NCBI RefSeq assembly: GCF_000318095.2
Contig: NZ_KB290718.1
Span: forward strand, 107,263 to 171,262
DNA: 64,000 bases
DNA from: Alloprevotella sp. oral taxon 473 str. F0040
GTDB taxonomy: Bacteria > Bacteroidota > Bacteroidia > Bacteroidales > Bacteroidaceae
Direction: 5' to 3'
A program made the translations under genes and the position numbers. Below, piece after piece: positions 26,331-34,663 of the stretch; the stretch's first letter is position 1; each line of letters starts with the position of its first letter. The notes below the pieces were generated by a model. The model searched no databases. It had not been told where the DNA came from and saw nothing but the letters and a program-made list of their open reading frames with translations.

Positions 26331-26361
26331 CAAATGTACTAATTTCTAGACAGTCCACAAA
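26331..26361 (-). promoter_or_regulatory. Promoter of the DUF438 gene
   Basis: On the minus strand TTTG (26361-26358), 19 nt, then TACATTTG (26338-26331), a full match to the Bacteroidota consensus. Transcription would begin near 26325, at the edge of the tandem repeats. Confidence 0.65.
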
Positions 26362-26421
26362 GTAGCTGGCGCACAAAATATATTTTTTCAGAAAATACGA
26401 TTCACTTTTCCACCTAACACT

Positions 26422-26453
26422 TTGGTACTTTGGTGGGTTTCTGCTAACTTTGT
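26422..26453 (+). promoter_or_regulatory. Promoter of the alpha-2-macroglobulin gene
   Basis: TTTG (26422-26425), 20 nt, TAACTTTG (26446-26453), a full match to the Bacteroidota consensus. The leader would be about 150 nt. Confidence 0.7.
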
Positions 26454-26611
26454 CGATAGGACGAAGAGAGTTTCTCTAAAAGAGTTTCTCTAAACTTATA
26501 TGGTCTGTATTTCTGGGATAATTCCCTCTTGTCATGAAGACACTCCTTGCCAATTTTTCCCATGAACTCACGAGAACTCTTGAAGTTCTCTTGAAATAAC
26601 TCCGCCGCTTT

Positions 26612-29600
26612 ATGGATAAAAAGAACATCATCGCTCTTGCGCTTTCCTCATTGTTGGGGGCTTCTCAAGTGCAAGCTCAGCGCACTATAAATACGCCTCC
26701 ACAGAAGGACGAGACTACACAAACTTTCAAGGACTTGTGGAAAAATGTGGAACAACACCGCAGAAAGGATCTCCCCAAAAGTGCCCTCAAAGCAGTCCAT
26801 ACGATTCGCCAAAAGGCTCTGGAAACCCATGATACTCCACAACTGATAGCAGCGATGCTCTCCACTTATCAGCTGGAAAAAGAAATATCGCCCGATAGCA
26901 CTCAAAGGGTGCTTGAAGATATGGAACGATTTTGCGCTGCTGAGATGCGCCCTGTGCCTCGTGCTTTGTGGCATTTCGTATTGGCTCAGGTGCTGAACCA
27001 AGAATCATCTATGGAGGACATCTTTGGTGAAGAATCGGTAGACCACGAAGCAGAAGTACTCGATGAAGCACTTGAAGGAGGCGAAGAAGCTGGCGAGCAG
27101 GCAAAAACGCCGCTCACACGTTCACTGGAGCATTTTCGCGCTGCCTTTCAGGATATACCTGCCTTGGCAACTGCTAAGGTGGAGGATTATGAGGCTCTCT
27201 TCAATGCTTCTCCCAAAGCAGCAACAAGGATAGACCACAAACTGCTGGTGGCGCTACTCCAAGACCTCTTTGAGATTGAAAATTATCACTCAAAACCTCC
27301 TTTCAGTGTTGCAGAATTTGTCGCATTGCTCGAAAAATCGCGCGACCTGTTCCTCAAGAATCAAGAAGAGCGTGCTGCGTTGCAGGCTGAGATTCTGCTC
27401 CTTCAGGCGAAAGGGGACTCTTATCTGGAGAATTTCACAGCAACACTTTCCTTGGATAACGATGAAAATACTGATGTAGGGGGAAAATGTACCTTTGCTT
27501 CACAAGCTGCCACTTTGGAAGCGGTGGAAGAAGTGCTGGCGCGCTATGGTCACCTCCCCGAAGCTGGCAAGGTGGCAGCACTGCAATGCCAACTAATGGC
27601 TAGTGATGAGGAGAATCTCGCGCAACAACTGCCTAAAGCGATAACACTGGCAAAGGAATACACAAAAAAATATGCGGATTTCGCTCACGAGTTTAAGAAT
27701 TTTATCAACGAACATACCCACCCCACATTTGAAGTGGCGTGGGCTGACAACAAAGAAGTGAAAGCAGGACGTGCGCTCTACCCAGAAACTGAGGTGGTGC
27801 TCCCTGTGAAGTTTCGCAATGTACAGAAAGCGAGCCTGCAACTCTATCGTCTCTCGAACATTTCTGCCACAGAACTGGAGAAAGCCAATGCGAGCAACCA
27901 CGTGCAAGAGCGTTTGCAACAGATTTTGAAAAAGCATGGGGCGAAAGTACCGCTTTTCACCAAACTGATGCGCCCCGATGCGCCTCCTGCCTACGAAGAA
28001 CGCGAAGACTCGATTGCATTTCAAGCTCCGAAGTCGGGACTCTATATGATGCGTCTCACCGTAGATGGATGGTACGACAGACTTGCGCCTTGCTACGTAT
28101 CACGCGGCCAACGCTTGCTCTTCAATAGTGCGAGCCGACACAAAGATGCTCCGGAATATCTAGTGGTGGATCAACGATCTGGCGAAGAAATCAACAACAA
28201 AGCCGACTTAGACGCTCTGCCCGAAATAGGAGAACTTCCCTTCTGGATGCAACGCAAGCACACTCAACTGAACTTGAAAGCGGAACACTCGATTACGGTG
28301 TACACCGATCGTGAAGTCTATCGTCCTAGCCAAAAGGTGGAAGCCTCAGCTCTGATCTATACGCAAGAAGAAGATATCTATCAGGTGCTCCCCAATGCGC
28401 CAGTGAAAGCACGACTGCTCGACACCGATTGCAAAGAGGTGAAAGCACAAACGCTGATTTCGGACGAGATGGGGGTGGTGAGCACTAAATTTATGCTCCC
28501 AAAATACTGTAAGCCTGGGAATTTCTCTGTAGAATTTGCTTTGGTGGATGCCAATGGCAACCCACATTCGGCAAGCAACACCAAGAGTTTCCGCGTGGAA
28601 GAATATAAGCGTCCGAATTTCTCGGTGAAACTCGATGACCTCACTCGCAAACTAGCGCTAACAGACAGCGTGAATTTTGAGGGAGTGGCAGAGACTTTCG
28701 CGGGAATTCCTGTTGCGAATGCAGTGCTTAAGTGGAAATTAAACCTCAACGGTTGGGGATTCTACCGTGGCAGAAACAAAGGAGGGGTAGATCATTCGTT
28801 GAAAAATCGCAGTGGTGAGACAAAGACGGACGAAAACGGAAGTTTCTCTATCCCCGTAGATTGGACATTTGAAGATGAATCATCACTCAATCTCAACTTT
28901 TCGGTGGAGGTGGTGGCTCCTGATGGCGAGGTGCAAAGCACGAATTTCAACCAGTGGATTTCTCCACGAACCGAAACAGATGAGGAGCAACAGCAGAAAC
29001 CGCTCTTTGAGGTGAAATATAATGATGCTGAAGACGAAGCCCAACTCACCATCAATGGTAGTGGCCGCCTTTTCCTCCGCTTGGTGAGTACTAATCGCGG
29101 TGTGATTGAGCGCAAATCATTGGCAGTCAAAGATGGATACACCCACACTTTCCGATGGAAGGAGCAGGACAATCTGGGTGATGCGGTGACAGCTTATCTC
29201 TATCTTCTGAAAGATGGCGAATTTCACACGAAAACCATCACCGTGACTCGTCCACGTCCCGACAAGCGTTTGCAACTTTCGTGGAGCACTTTTCGCTCGC
29301 AACTCACTCCTGGACAATATGAAGAGTGGCAACTGAGCGTCACTCACCCTGATGGCAAACCCGCTGATGCGAATGTCATCGCACGATTGTATGATGCTTC
29401 GCTCGATGCCTTCCTCAATCCAGATGGAACAGCAGAGAAAGACCCATGGAAATTTCAATATCTCTTTCCGCGCGAAAAGCCTTCTGGAGATTGGTACCAT
29501 CCCAATGTGGGAATGCCTTCCTTTTATCCGCGCTATTATTACGAGCCCTCCTACGATAAAGAGCAACCTAGCGTAACTTGGCGCGGTGGTTTGTTTGATT

Positions 29601-31792
29601 ATTATTTGGACACCCAATTACGCCGTGATCGTATTACAGTCATGACTGCTGACTATGCCATGCCCGTTGCCGACTCTGCCATGGATGGTGGTAGGGTGCA
29701 AGAGGCACGAGCCATGCCGCTCAAAGCAAATAGGACAGCGAAATCGGGGCAAAATGGGGATAGTGCTGATGCCGCTAACTCTGTTCGCAAAAATTTCGCA
29801 GAAACGGCTTACTTCAATCCTACGCTTCGCACAGATGCTGAGGGTAAGGCGAGCATTAGTTTTATCCTCCCCAGTAGTTTGACCGAATGGACGTTCAACG
29901 CCTTTGCCTTCGACCGCACGCTCAATTCGGGCACACTGACTGACAAGGTGGTGGCACGCAAGCAGCTCAACGCGCAAGTGGCGACTCCACGTTTCCTCCG
30001 AGAGGGCGACCGGATGCAATGGCCCGTATCCTTATATAATAGGAGTGAGCAGTCTCAAAAAGGCAATCTCTATCTGGACATCATCGACGCAAGCACTCGA
30101 GAAACGCTCAAAAGTTTCTCTCAACCCTATGACTTGGAAGCTGGAAAATCGCTCACTCAACAATGGGAATGGGAAGTGCCTATGGGCTGTCCCGACATTG
30201 CTGTACGCGTGATGGCAAAGTCTGAAAACTTCTCCGATGGAGAGGAGCATGAAATTCCCATCCTCCCTCGCAACATCACCGTGACGGTGGCAGAACCTTT
30301 CACGGTGCGCGGCAGAGAAGACATAACAGCAAAGACCGAGAAGGCAAAAGCTGCTCTGATGGCGCGTTTGGGCAAACACAAGGATGCCAAAATAGAGGTG
30401 GCAGCGGAAAGAGATGGATACAAAGAAGTGGCTGATTTGGTGCCGAAATGGATGCAAGTGGTCAATGGCTCTGCCTACGATCAGGCGGTGAACCTTTACG
30501 GCATCCAATATGCCATGAGCTATTCACTTCGTCCTTTGGTGTCACTCTCCGATAGTGAACTACAGGCTTATCGTCAATCCGCTTACGACCGTTTGAAAGC
30601 AGAACAAACGAGCGAAGGGGGATGGAGCTGGTATCCAGGGATGAAGGCATCGCCCTACATCACCTCACAAATTGCCATTCTCTTAGCGCGTGCCAATAGA
30701 CCCTTAACCGTCTATCCTCTGGACGGATCACTGCTCCAAGCTGCGATGAAGTTTCTCGACAAAGAAATGACGAATCGCATGGCAGAGTGTAAGCAAAAAA
30801 AATTGCAACCTTACGTAGGAGAAACTGAAATCAACTATCTCTATCTGTGCCACCTGCTTGACAATAAAGAAACGCCAACCATTCGTTATTGGCGCAACCA
30901 GATGAGCAAAGATGATGTGTATGCCTACACGATGTATGGCAAAGCGGTGCAGGCACAGATATTGGCAGAAACGAAATACAAAGAGCTTGCGAAGACTGCC
31001 CTGCAAAGTGTCATTGAGCACACGGTGGCATCGCCCGAAATGGGACGTTACTTCGACACTCAGCGTGCACTCAGTGGATATGCTTCCTATCGCATTCCCA
31101 CTCAAGTGATGACGCTCGAGGCTTTGCAAAAGACTTCCGGCGAGGAGCTCAAACCTTTGTCACTCGATCGAGAAGAGGTCATCAATGAGATGTATTTATG
31201 GCTCTTGCAGTCGAAGCGCACGCAAGTGTGGAATAATTCCCGAGCTACCACAGATGCAGCGTATTCACTGCTCACCACTCGAACATTTTTCGGTCTATCC
31301 CCCACCTGGGGAGCGGTGGAGGCTACTTATACGGCTTCACCAGAAGAGATTGCGGCACAGGGTAGTGGGTTTAAGTTCCAACGCAGCCTGCAAGTGCTGC
31401 GCGATGGCAAGTGGAAGACACTTTCGGGTAAGCAGAAGAACACTCACTTCACGCTCAAAGTGGGAGATCACGTGCGCTGGGTCTACACCCTCAAAGCCGA
31501 TCGCGACTTCGACCACGTGGCACTGAAATCCACTCGTCCGGCTGCCCTAGAGTCGAAGAATCCCTTCTCGGGGATGACTTGGATGAATGGTTTGTCTGCT
31601 TATCGCATGGTGCGCGATGCAGAGAACGAATACTTCTTCGAGCATTTGGCAAAAGGCAAGTACACCTTCTACGATGAGATGGTGGTGATGCGCGCTGGAG
31701 CCTTCAGCGGTGGTGTGGCAACGGTGCAATGCACCTTCGCTCCTGAGTTTGTGGCGCACTCTTCGGCTGTGGAAGTGGAGGTAAAACGCTAG
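26612..31792 (+). CDS. Alpha-2-macroglobulin family protein without thioester
   Basis: 1726 aa. The signal peptide ends near residue 22 (GASQVQAQ). The first 530 residues are helical and specific to the Bacteroidota branch. A macroglobulin MG2-type domain follows at about 563 (ITVYTDREVYRPSQKV), with further MG domains. The A2M domain is at about 1066 (YFNPTLRTDAEGKASISFILPSSLTEW), and an alpha/alpha-toroid thioester-type domain spans about 1270-1560 (SEGGWSWYPGMKASPYITSQIAILLARAN). The CxEQ thioester is missing. Bacterial A2Ms trap attacking proteases in the periplasm; without the thioester, trapping would be non-covalent. The usual partner, penicillin-binding protein 1C, is not next to it. 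It is a single gene with its own promoter. Confidence 0.88.
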   Translation: MDKKNIIALALSSLLGASQVQAQRTINTPPQKDETTQTFKDLWKNVEQHRRKDLPKSALKAVHTIRQKALETHDTPQLIAAMLSTYQLEKEISPDSTQRVLEDMERFCAAEMRPVPRALWHFVLAQVLNQESSMEDIFGEESVDHEAEVLDEALEGGEEAGEQAKTPLTRSLEHFRAAFQDIPALATAKVEDYEALFNASPKAATRIDHKLLVALLQDLFEIENYHSKPPFSVAEFVALLEKSRDLFLKNQEERAALQAEILLLQAKGDSYLENFTATLSLDNDENTDVGGKCTFASQAATLEAVEEVLARYGHLPEAGKVAALQCQLMASDEENLAQQLPKAITLAKEYTKKYADFAHEFKNFINEHTHPTFEVAWADNKEVKAGRALYPETEVVLPVKFRNVQKASLQLYRLSNISATELEKANASNHVQERLQQILKKHGAKVPLFTKLMRPDAPPAYEEREDSIAFQAPKSGLYMMRLTVDGWYDRLAPCYVSRGQRLLFNSASRHKDAPEYLVVDQRSGEEINNKADLDALPEIGELPFWMQRKHTQLNLKAEHSITVYTDREVYRPSQKVEASALIYTQEEDIYQVLPNAPVKARLLDTDCKEVKAQTLISDEMGVVSTKFMLPKYCKPGNFSVEFALVDANGNPHSASNTKSFRVEEYKRPNFSVKLDDLTRKLALTDSVNFEGVAETFAGIPVANAVLKWKLNLNGWGFYRGRNKGGVDHSLKNRSGETKTDENGSFSIPVDWTFEDESSLNLNFSVEVVAPDGEVQSTNFNQWISPRTETDEEQQQKPLFEVKYNDAEDEAQLTINGSGRLFLRLVSTNRGVIERKSLAVKDGYTHTFRWKEQDNLGDAVTAYLYLLKDGEFHTKTITVTRPRPDKRLQLSWSTFRSQLTPGQYEEWQLSVTHPDGKPADANVIARLYDASLDAFLNPDGTAEKDPWKFQYLFPREKPSGDWYHPNVGMPSFYPRYYYEPSYDKEQPSVTWRGGLFDYYLDTQLRRDRITVMTADYAMPVADSAMDGGRVQEARAMPLKANRTAKSGQNGDSADAANSVRKNFAETAYFNPTLRTDAEGKASISFILPSSLTEWTFNAFAFDRTLNSGTLTDKVVARKQLNAQVATPRFLREGDRMQWPVSLYNRSEQSQKGNLYLDIIDASTRETLKSFSQPYDLEAGKSLTQQWEWEVPMGCPDIAVRVMAKSENFSDGEEHEIPILPRNITVTVAEPFTVRGREDITAKTEKAKAALMARLGKHKDAKIEVAAERDGYKEVADLVPKWMQVVNGSAYDQAVNLYGIQYAMSYSLRPLVSLSDSELQAYRQSAYDRLKAEQTSEGGWSWYPGMKASPYITSQIAILLARANRPLTVYPLDGSLLQAAMKFLDKEMTNRMAECKQKKLQPYVGETEINYLYLCHLLDNKETPTIRYWRNQMSKDDVYAYTMYGKAVQAQILAETKYKELAKTALQSVIEHTVASPEMGRYFDTQRALSGYASYRIPTQVMTLEALQKTSGEELKPLSLDREEVINEMYLWLLQSKRTQVWNNSRATTDAAYSLLTTRTFFGLSPTWGAVEATYTASPEEIAAQGSGFKFQRSLQVLRDGKWKTLSGKQKNTHFTLKVGDHVRWVYTLKADRDFDHVALKSTRPAALESKNPFSGMTWMNGLSAYRMVRDAENEYFFEHLAKGKYTFYDEMVVMRAGAFSGGVATVQCTFAPEFVAHSSAVEVEVKR

Positions 31793-32161
31793 AAATTAGC
31801 GACTATACTATGAGTTTTCTTATCGTGCAGTTGATATTTCCGCCTTCGGGAGATCTTCTCTAAAGATAGTTTTCCACCGACAGCACCGATATTTGAACTT
31901 ATTTTGCTACTTCTAAACTAGCAAAATCCGCAGTTTTAACATTCTCAAGGTCGCTTTTTCCATAAATTTCTGGGAGGGGCGACCTTATTTTGTACCTTTG
32001 CGGAGTTAATATGGCAAGGCCGAGCAACCATTTCACACGAAATGGCGGAGCCGTTCCCCCTGCCACGGAACCTCTAGCTCCTCGAGTTTCGACTTGAGCG
32101 ACCGCATTGTTTCGACTTCCTTGGGAGTTTGAAGGATGTGCCTTGTCGCAAATCACAAACA
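31793..32161. other. Intergenic region and structured leader before rlpA
   Basis: 369 nt. It holds an 8-bp inverted repeat (31947-31954 with 31979-31986), a -7 promoter box (31993-32000) and a G/C-rich leader of about 155 nt. The leader has several possible hairpins, for example 32028-32034 with 32039-32045. An 87-codon frame on the minus strand here does not look coding. Confidence 0.4.
31993..32000 (+). promoter_or_regulatory. -7 element of the rlpA promoter
   Basis: TACCTTTG matches the TAnnTTTG consensus exactly. The -33 element is poor (TTTC at 31967-31970, spacing 22). Confidence 0.5.
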
Positions 32162-32776
32162 ATGCATATTAAATCATTTGCCGTAGCCCTCTTGGCTTCG
32201 CTTTCACTAGCAAGCAGTGCCTTCGCCGCGCGTCAAACCGACGAGAAGCACACCAAAGTGGGCAACGCTACCTACTATGGCGACCGCTGGCACGGTCGTC
32301 GCACAGCCGATGGTTCGGCCTACAACAAAGATTCTATGACCTGTGCCCACCGCACGCTCCCCTTCGGAACGCTCCTTCATGTGCGCAACCCGAAAAATGG
32401 CAAGGTGGTGGTAGTCAAAGTCACCGATCGTGGCCCTTATCGTCGCAACACCATTATCGACCTCTCCAAAGCTGCTGCACAACAAATTGACATGGTGCAA
32501 GCTGGTGTGGTTTCGGTAGAAGTGACTCCAGTGGTGAATGCTAATGCACCCACCAAGACGGAGAAAACTATGCCCACTCTTCCAGAATTGCAATTGCTCG
32601 ATCCTACTACAGGACGTTACTACACGATGACGCAATGGCAAGAACGCGCTGAAAAGCGCAAGGAATTGGCGAAGAACTCTTCCGCTAAACAACCTCAAAA
32701 GTTGATAGCTAAGAAGACCGCTCCTCGCTATCGAGTGAAAAACTCGGCCAAGATGGCCAATGCCAAGAAGCGATAA
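32162..32776 (+). CDS. rlpA: RlpA-like septal ring lytic transglycosylase / double-psi beta-barrel protein
   Basis: 204 aa from the ATG at 32162. The signal peptide ends at about residue 24 (SLASSAFA). The double-psi beta-barrel follows at about 33-120: VGNATYYGDRWHGRRTADG, CAHRTLPFGT, VKVTDRGPY with the catalytic Asp, and IIDLSKAAAQQI. RlpA cuts naked glycan strands of peptidoglycan at the division site. The C-terminal third is basic (Lys-rich, ending ANAKKR) and has no SPOR domain, unlike E. coli RlpA. It lacks a lipobox, so it is probably periplasmic and soluble. It has its own promoter box and a strong downstream hairpin. Confidence 0.85.
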   Translation: MHIKSFAVALLASLSLASSAFAARQTDEKHTKVGNATYYGDRWHGRRTADGSAYNKDSMTCAHRTLPFGTLLHVRNPKNGKVVVVKVTDRGPYRRNTIIDLSKAAAQQIDMVQAGVVSVEVTPVVNANAPTKTEKTMPTLPELQLLDPTTGRYYTMTQWQERAEKRKELAKNSSAKQPQKLIAKKTAPRYRVKNSAKMANAKKR

Positions 32777-32836
32777 GTGCTACTTGGTCTGATTATGAAA
32801 ATCTCTGATGTGGTTTGCCCACATCCTCTCTATTCC

Positions 32837-32874
32837 AAAGGGAGCCTAGCCGACTATTCGACTAGGCTCTCTTT
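32837..32874. terminator. Bidirectional terminator after rlpA
   Basis: 13-bp stem (32837-32849 with 32862-32874, one G-T pair) and 12-nt loop. It lies 60 nt after rlpA and overlaps the end of the minus-strand remnant. Confidence 0.7.
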
Positions 32875-33040
32875 GCATGGAAGTAAGACTTTTCTCTCCA
32901 AAGTTATGCTTACGCTCGTGAAAACGGATGTATTTGTAGACTAAAAGACAAAGCACCACAAAGAGAAGCACCCCACAAACTATCGAAAACAAGATAGCTT
33001 TTCCTAGATGTTCCTCAACAAAGTAGACAAAGAAAAACTT
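32846..33040 (-). pseudogene. C-terminal remnant of a small membrane protein
   Basis: A 64-codon open frame on the minus strand without a start codon before the last few residues. It encodes a Glu-containing lead-in (VYFVEEHLGKA), one membrane helix (FSIVCGVLLFVVLCLLV) and a basic cytoplasmic-type tail (YKYIRFHERKHNFGEKS). It begins right at the IS-like repeat (33031-33058), where an in-frame stop occurs, so the upstream part was probably cut off by an insertion or deletion. No family recognised. It could also be chance, but the helix followed by a positive tail looks real. Confidence 0.4.
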
Positions 33041-33058
33041 TTACCGGACAGCAATAAT
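33031..33058. repeat. 28-bp direct repeat, copy A (IS4-type end)
   Basis: Matches 34265-34292 at 26 of 28 positions; the core ACCGGACAGCAATAAT is identical. Its TTTTACCGGACAGC part also occurs inverted at 34151-34164 beside the transposase fragment, so it looks like the terminal repeat of an IS4-type element. Confidence 0.65.
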
Positions 33059-33115
33059 CTGAAAATAAACATACGGAGAAAAAGCATTCACAAGAGACGT
33101 TTTCTTGCTGTTTTC

Positions 33116-33147
33116 TTTGTCTGTTTCGCAATGAGTCTATAATTTTG
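33116..33147 (+). promoter_or_regulatory. Promoter of the DJ-1/PfpI gene
   Basis: TTTG (33116-33119), 20 nt, TAATTTTG (33140-33147), a full consensus match 36 nt before the ATG. Confidence 0.65.
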
Positions 33148-33183
33148 TAATGTGATTTAAGAATAACTGTAATACTATTAGTA

Positions 33184-33783
33184 ATGGCAGAAGAAACAAA
33201 AAAAGTATTATTCCTACTATTAGATGAATACACAGATTGGGAGGGAGCATTCCTTTCTACTGCCCTCCATGTAGGTGTAGTGCCGGGAGGTGAGATTAAG
33301 TATAGGGGATATACCGTAGCCCCAACCTTAAATGCAGTCTGCTCCATCGGAGGATTTAGAACATTGCCCGATTATTCTTTCGAGAACATGCCTAAAGATT
33401 ATGCAGCCTTAGTGCTAATTGGTGGCAACCGGTGGGATTCCCCCGAAGCGGAACTTGTTGCACCATTGGTAGAAGAGGCTTTGAATAAAGGTCGTATTGT
33501 TGGGGCCATATGTAATGGGGTGTCATTCTTGTGTTCGCACGGCTTTCTGAACAACGTAAAACATACAGGTAACGGTCTTGACCAGCTCAAACAATGGGGT
33601 GGCGAAAACTATACAAACACAGAAGGATACATGGAAGAAAAGGCTATAAGTGATAGAAACATTGTTACGGCAAATGGTATTGGACACTTAGAGTTTACTC
33701 GTGAAATGCTTTTGCTTTTGGAAGCCACTACTCCTGAAAAGATTGATGCTTGGTATGATTTCTTCAAGCATGGATTTATGTAA
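33184..33783 (+). CDS. DJ-1/PfpI family protein (type 1 glutamine amidotransferase-like)
   Basis: 199 aa, the usual single-domain length. It starts with KKVLFLLLDEYTDWEGA, a family N-terminus with the conserved Glu, and has the nucleophile-elbow Cys110 in GAICNGVSFLC. The motif ANGIGHLEF lies near the end of the domain. Relatives include YoaZ/YdeA-like enzymes, stress proteins, deglycases and putative proteases; the substrate cannot be told. The gene is more A/T-rich than rlpA and the U32 gene, lies between two copies of a 28-bp repeat with an IS4 transposase fragment behind it, and has its own promoter. It was probably brought in by, or inserted into, a mobile element. Confidence 0.82.
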   Translation: MAEETKKVLFLLLDEYTDWEGAFLSTALHVGVVPGGEIKYRGYTVAPTLNAVCSIGGFRTLPDYSFENMPKDYAALVLIGGNRWDSPEAELVAPLVEEALNKGRIVGAICNGVSFLCSHGFLNNVKHTGNGLDQLKQWGGENYTNTEGYMEEKAISDRNIVTANGIGHLEFTREMLLLLEATTPEKIDAWYDFFKHGFM

Positions 33784-33824
33784 TAAAGACAATAACCCTT
33801 TATGCTGAATGCTAAGTTAATGGT

Positions 33825-34127
33825 TCATTCGACATTAGAAGTGTAGCGTGTCAGCAGGGAGGTATAAACTTTGGCAAAGAACTCTTGTGGTCGCCGCTGG
33901 TTGGCTTCTACAAGTGTGCTGCAATGAACAACGTAGTCAAGCCCCAAGTGGGAGAGGTTCATGGTCTCAACTTTCACGCCAATCTCCAATTCACGTAAAG
34001 GATCAAAGTGTTTGAGAACACCAAAGAGCATAATGATGAGGTGTTTCCAACCTGTCAAACGCTTAACATAACGCTCGCTCCCTAGCGTTTCGAGACTAAT
34101 TTGTTGAATTTGGGCTTTATCCAGCAA
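33825..34127 (-). pseudogene. IS4-family transposase, N-terminal fragment
   Basis: Only about 100 residues remain. The segment RYVKRLTGWKHLIIMLFGVLKHFDPLRELE followed by KLSHLGLDY-like and EANQRRPQEFFAKVYTSLL blocks is the DUF4372-type N-terminus of Bacteroides IS4 transposases, which are normally about 380-400 aa. The catalytic DDE domain is missing; the match stops around 33840 and the frame ends shortly after. Upstream, at 34151-34164, is the terminal repeat. Confidence 0.8.
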
Positions 34128-34150
34128 TTTAATGACCTGACTATAGACCA

Positions 34151-34164
34151 GCTGTCCGGTAAAA
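34151..34164. repeat. Inverted copy of the IS4-type terminal repeat
   Basis: The reverse complement is TTTTACCGGACAGC, identical to the core of the repeat at 33031-33058. It marks the transposase-proximal end of the IS remnant. Confidence 0.65.
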
Positions 34165-34220
34165 TATGTACTTTAGCTCATGTTACTACTGTTTTTTTGC
34201 AACAAGCAAAATAACAAAAG

Positions 34221-34258
34221 AGGCTGAAATCCTACAAGAGGGTTTCAGCCTTATTTTT
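34221..34258 (+). terminator. Terminator facing the plus strand in the IS scar
   Basis: 12-bp stem (34221-34232 with 34240-34251, one G-T pair) and 7-nt loop, then TATTTTTAT. It could stop transcription from the DJ-1 gene or from the element. Confidence 0.65.
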
Positions 34259-34264
34259 ATCATC

Positions 34265-34292
34265 AGAAAAACTCTCACCGGACAGCAATAAT
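34265..34292. repeat. 28-bp direct repeat, copy B
   Basis: Matches copy A (33031-33058) at 26 of 28 positions, same orientation, about 1.2 kb away. The 370 nt from here to 34663 hold no gene; only the -7 box below is recognisable. Confidence 0.6.
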
Positions 34293-34568
34293 TGCTTTTA
34301 TAATAGCATAACATCAAGAACAACCCTAGTAGAGAAGGGAGCTAGAAACCAAATATTTAGCGCAATTCCGCCATCTACACAAAACAAAATAAGAAGTCCT
34401 TAAAAAGGATATGCAGATTTTCGCCCAATTTTCTCTTTTAGGCTGTATTCTACCGAGACATAAATTAGGAGGTTATTCGTAAAGTGCAGCACACAACTAC
34501 AAAGAGATTTTGAGTCGCGTGGGAGGTTTTCAATCGAAAAACGGCGAGCATCTCACGCTTTTTCCGTA

Positions 34569-34576
34569 TCTTTGCT
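34569..34576 (+). promoter_or_regulatory. -7 element before the U32 gene
   Basis: TATCTTTG matches TAnnTTTG, 88 nt before the ATG. No clear -33 element is seen. Confidence 0.45.
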
Positions 34577-34663
34577 CGTCATATTTTGCGCATTTATTTG
34601 CCGCAAGAACAACACATCAACTATACATTGACTACAATTCCATTTCACACAGACAAAACAACT

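Noticed and set aside
31899-32162. 87-codon frame on the minus strand before rlpA
   Set aside because: It covers the rlpA promoter box and leader, has an uneven composition and no homology I recognise.
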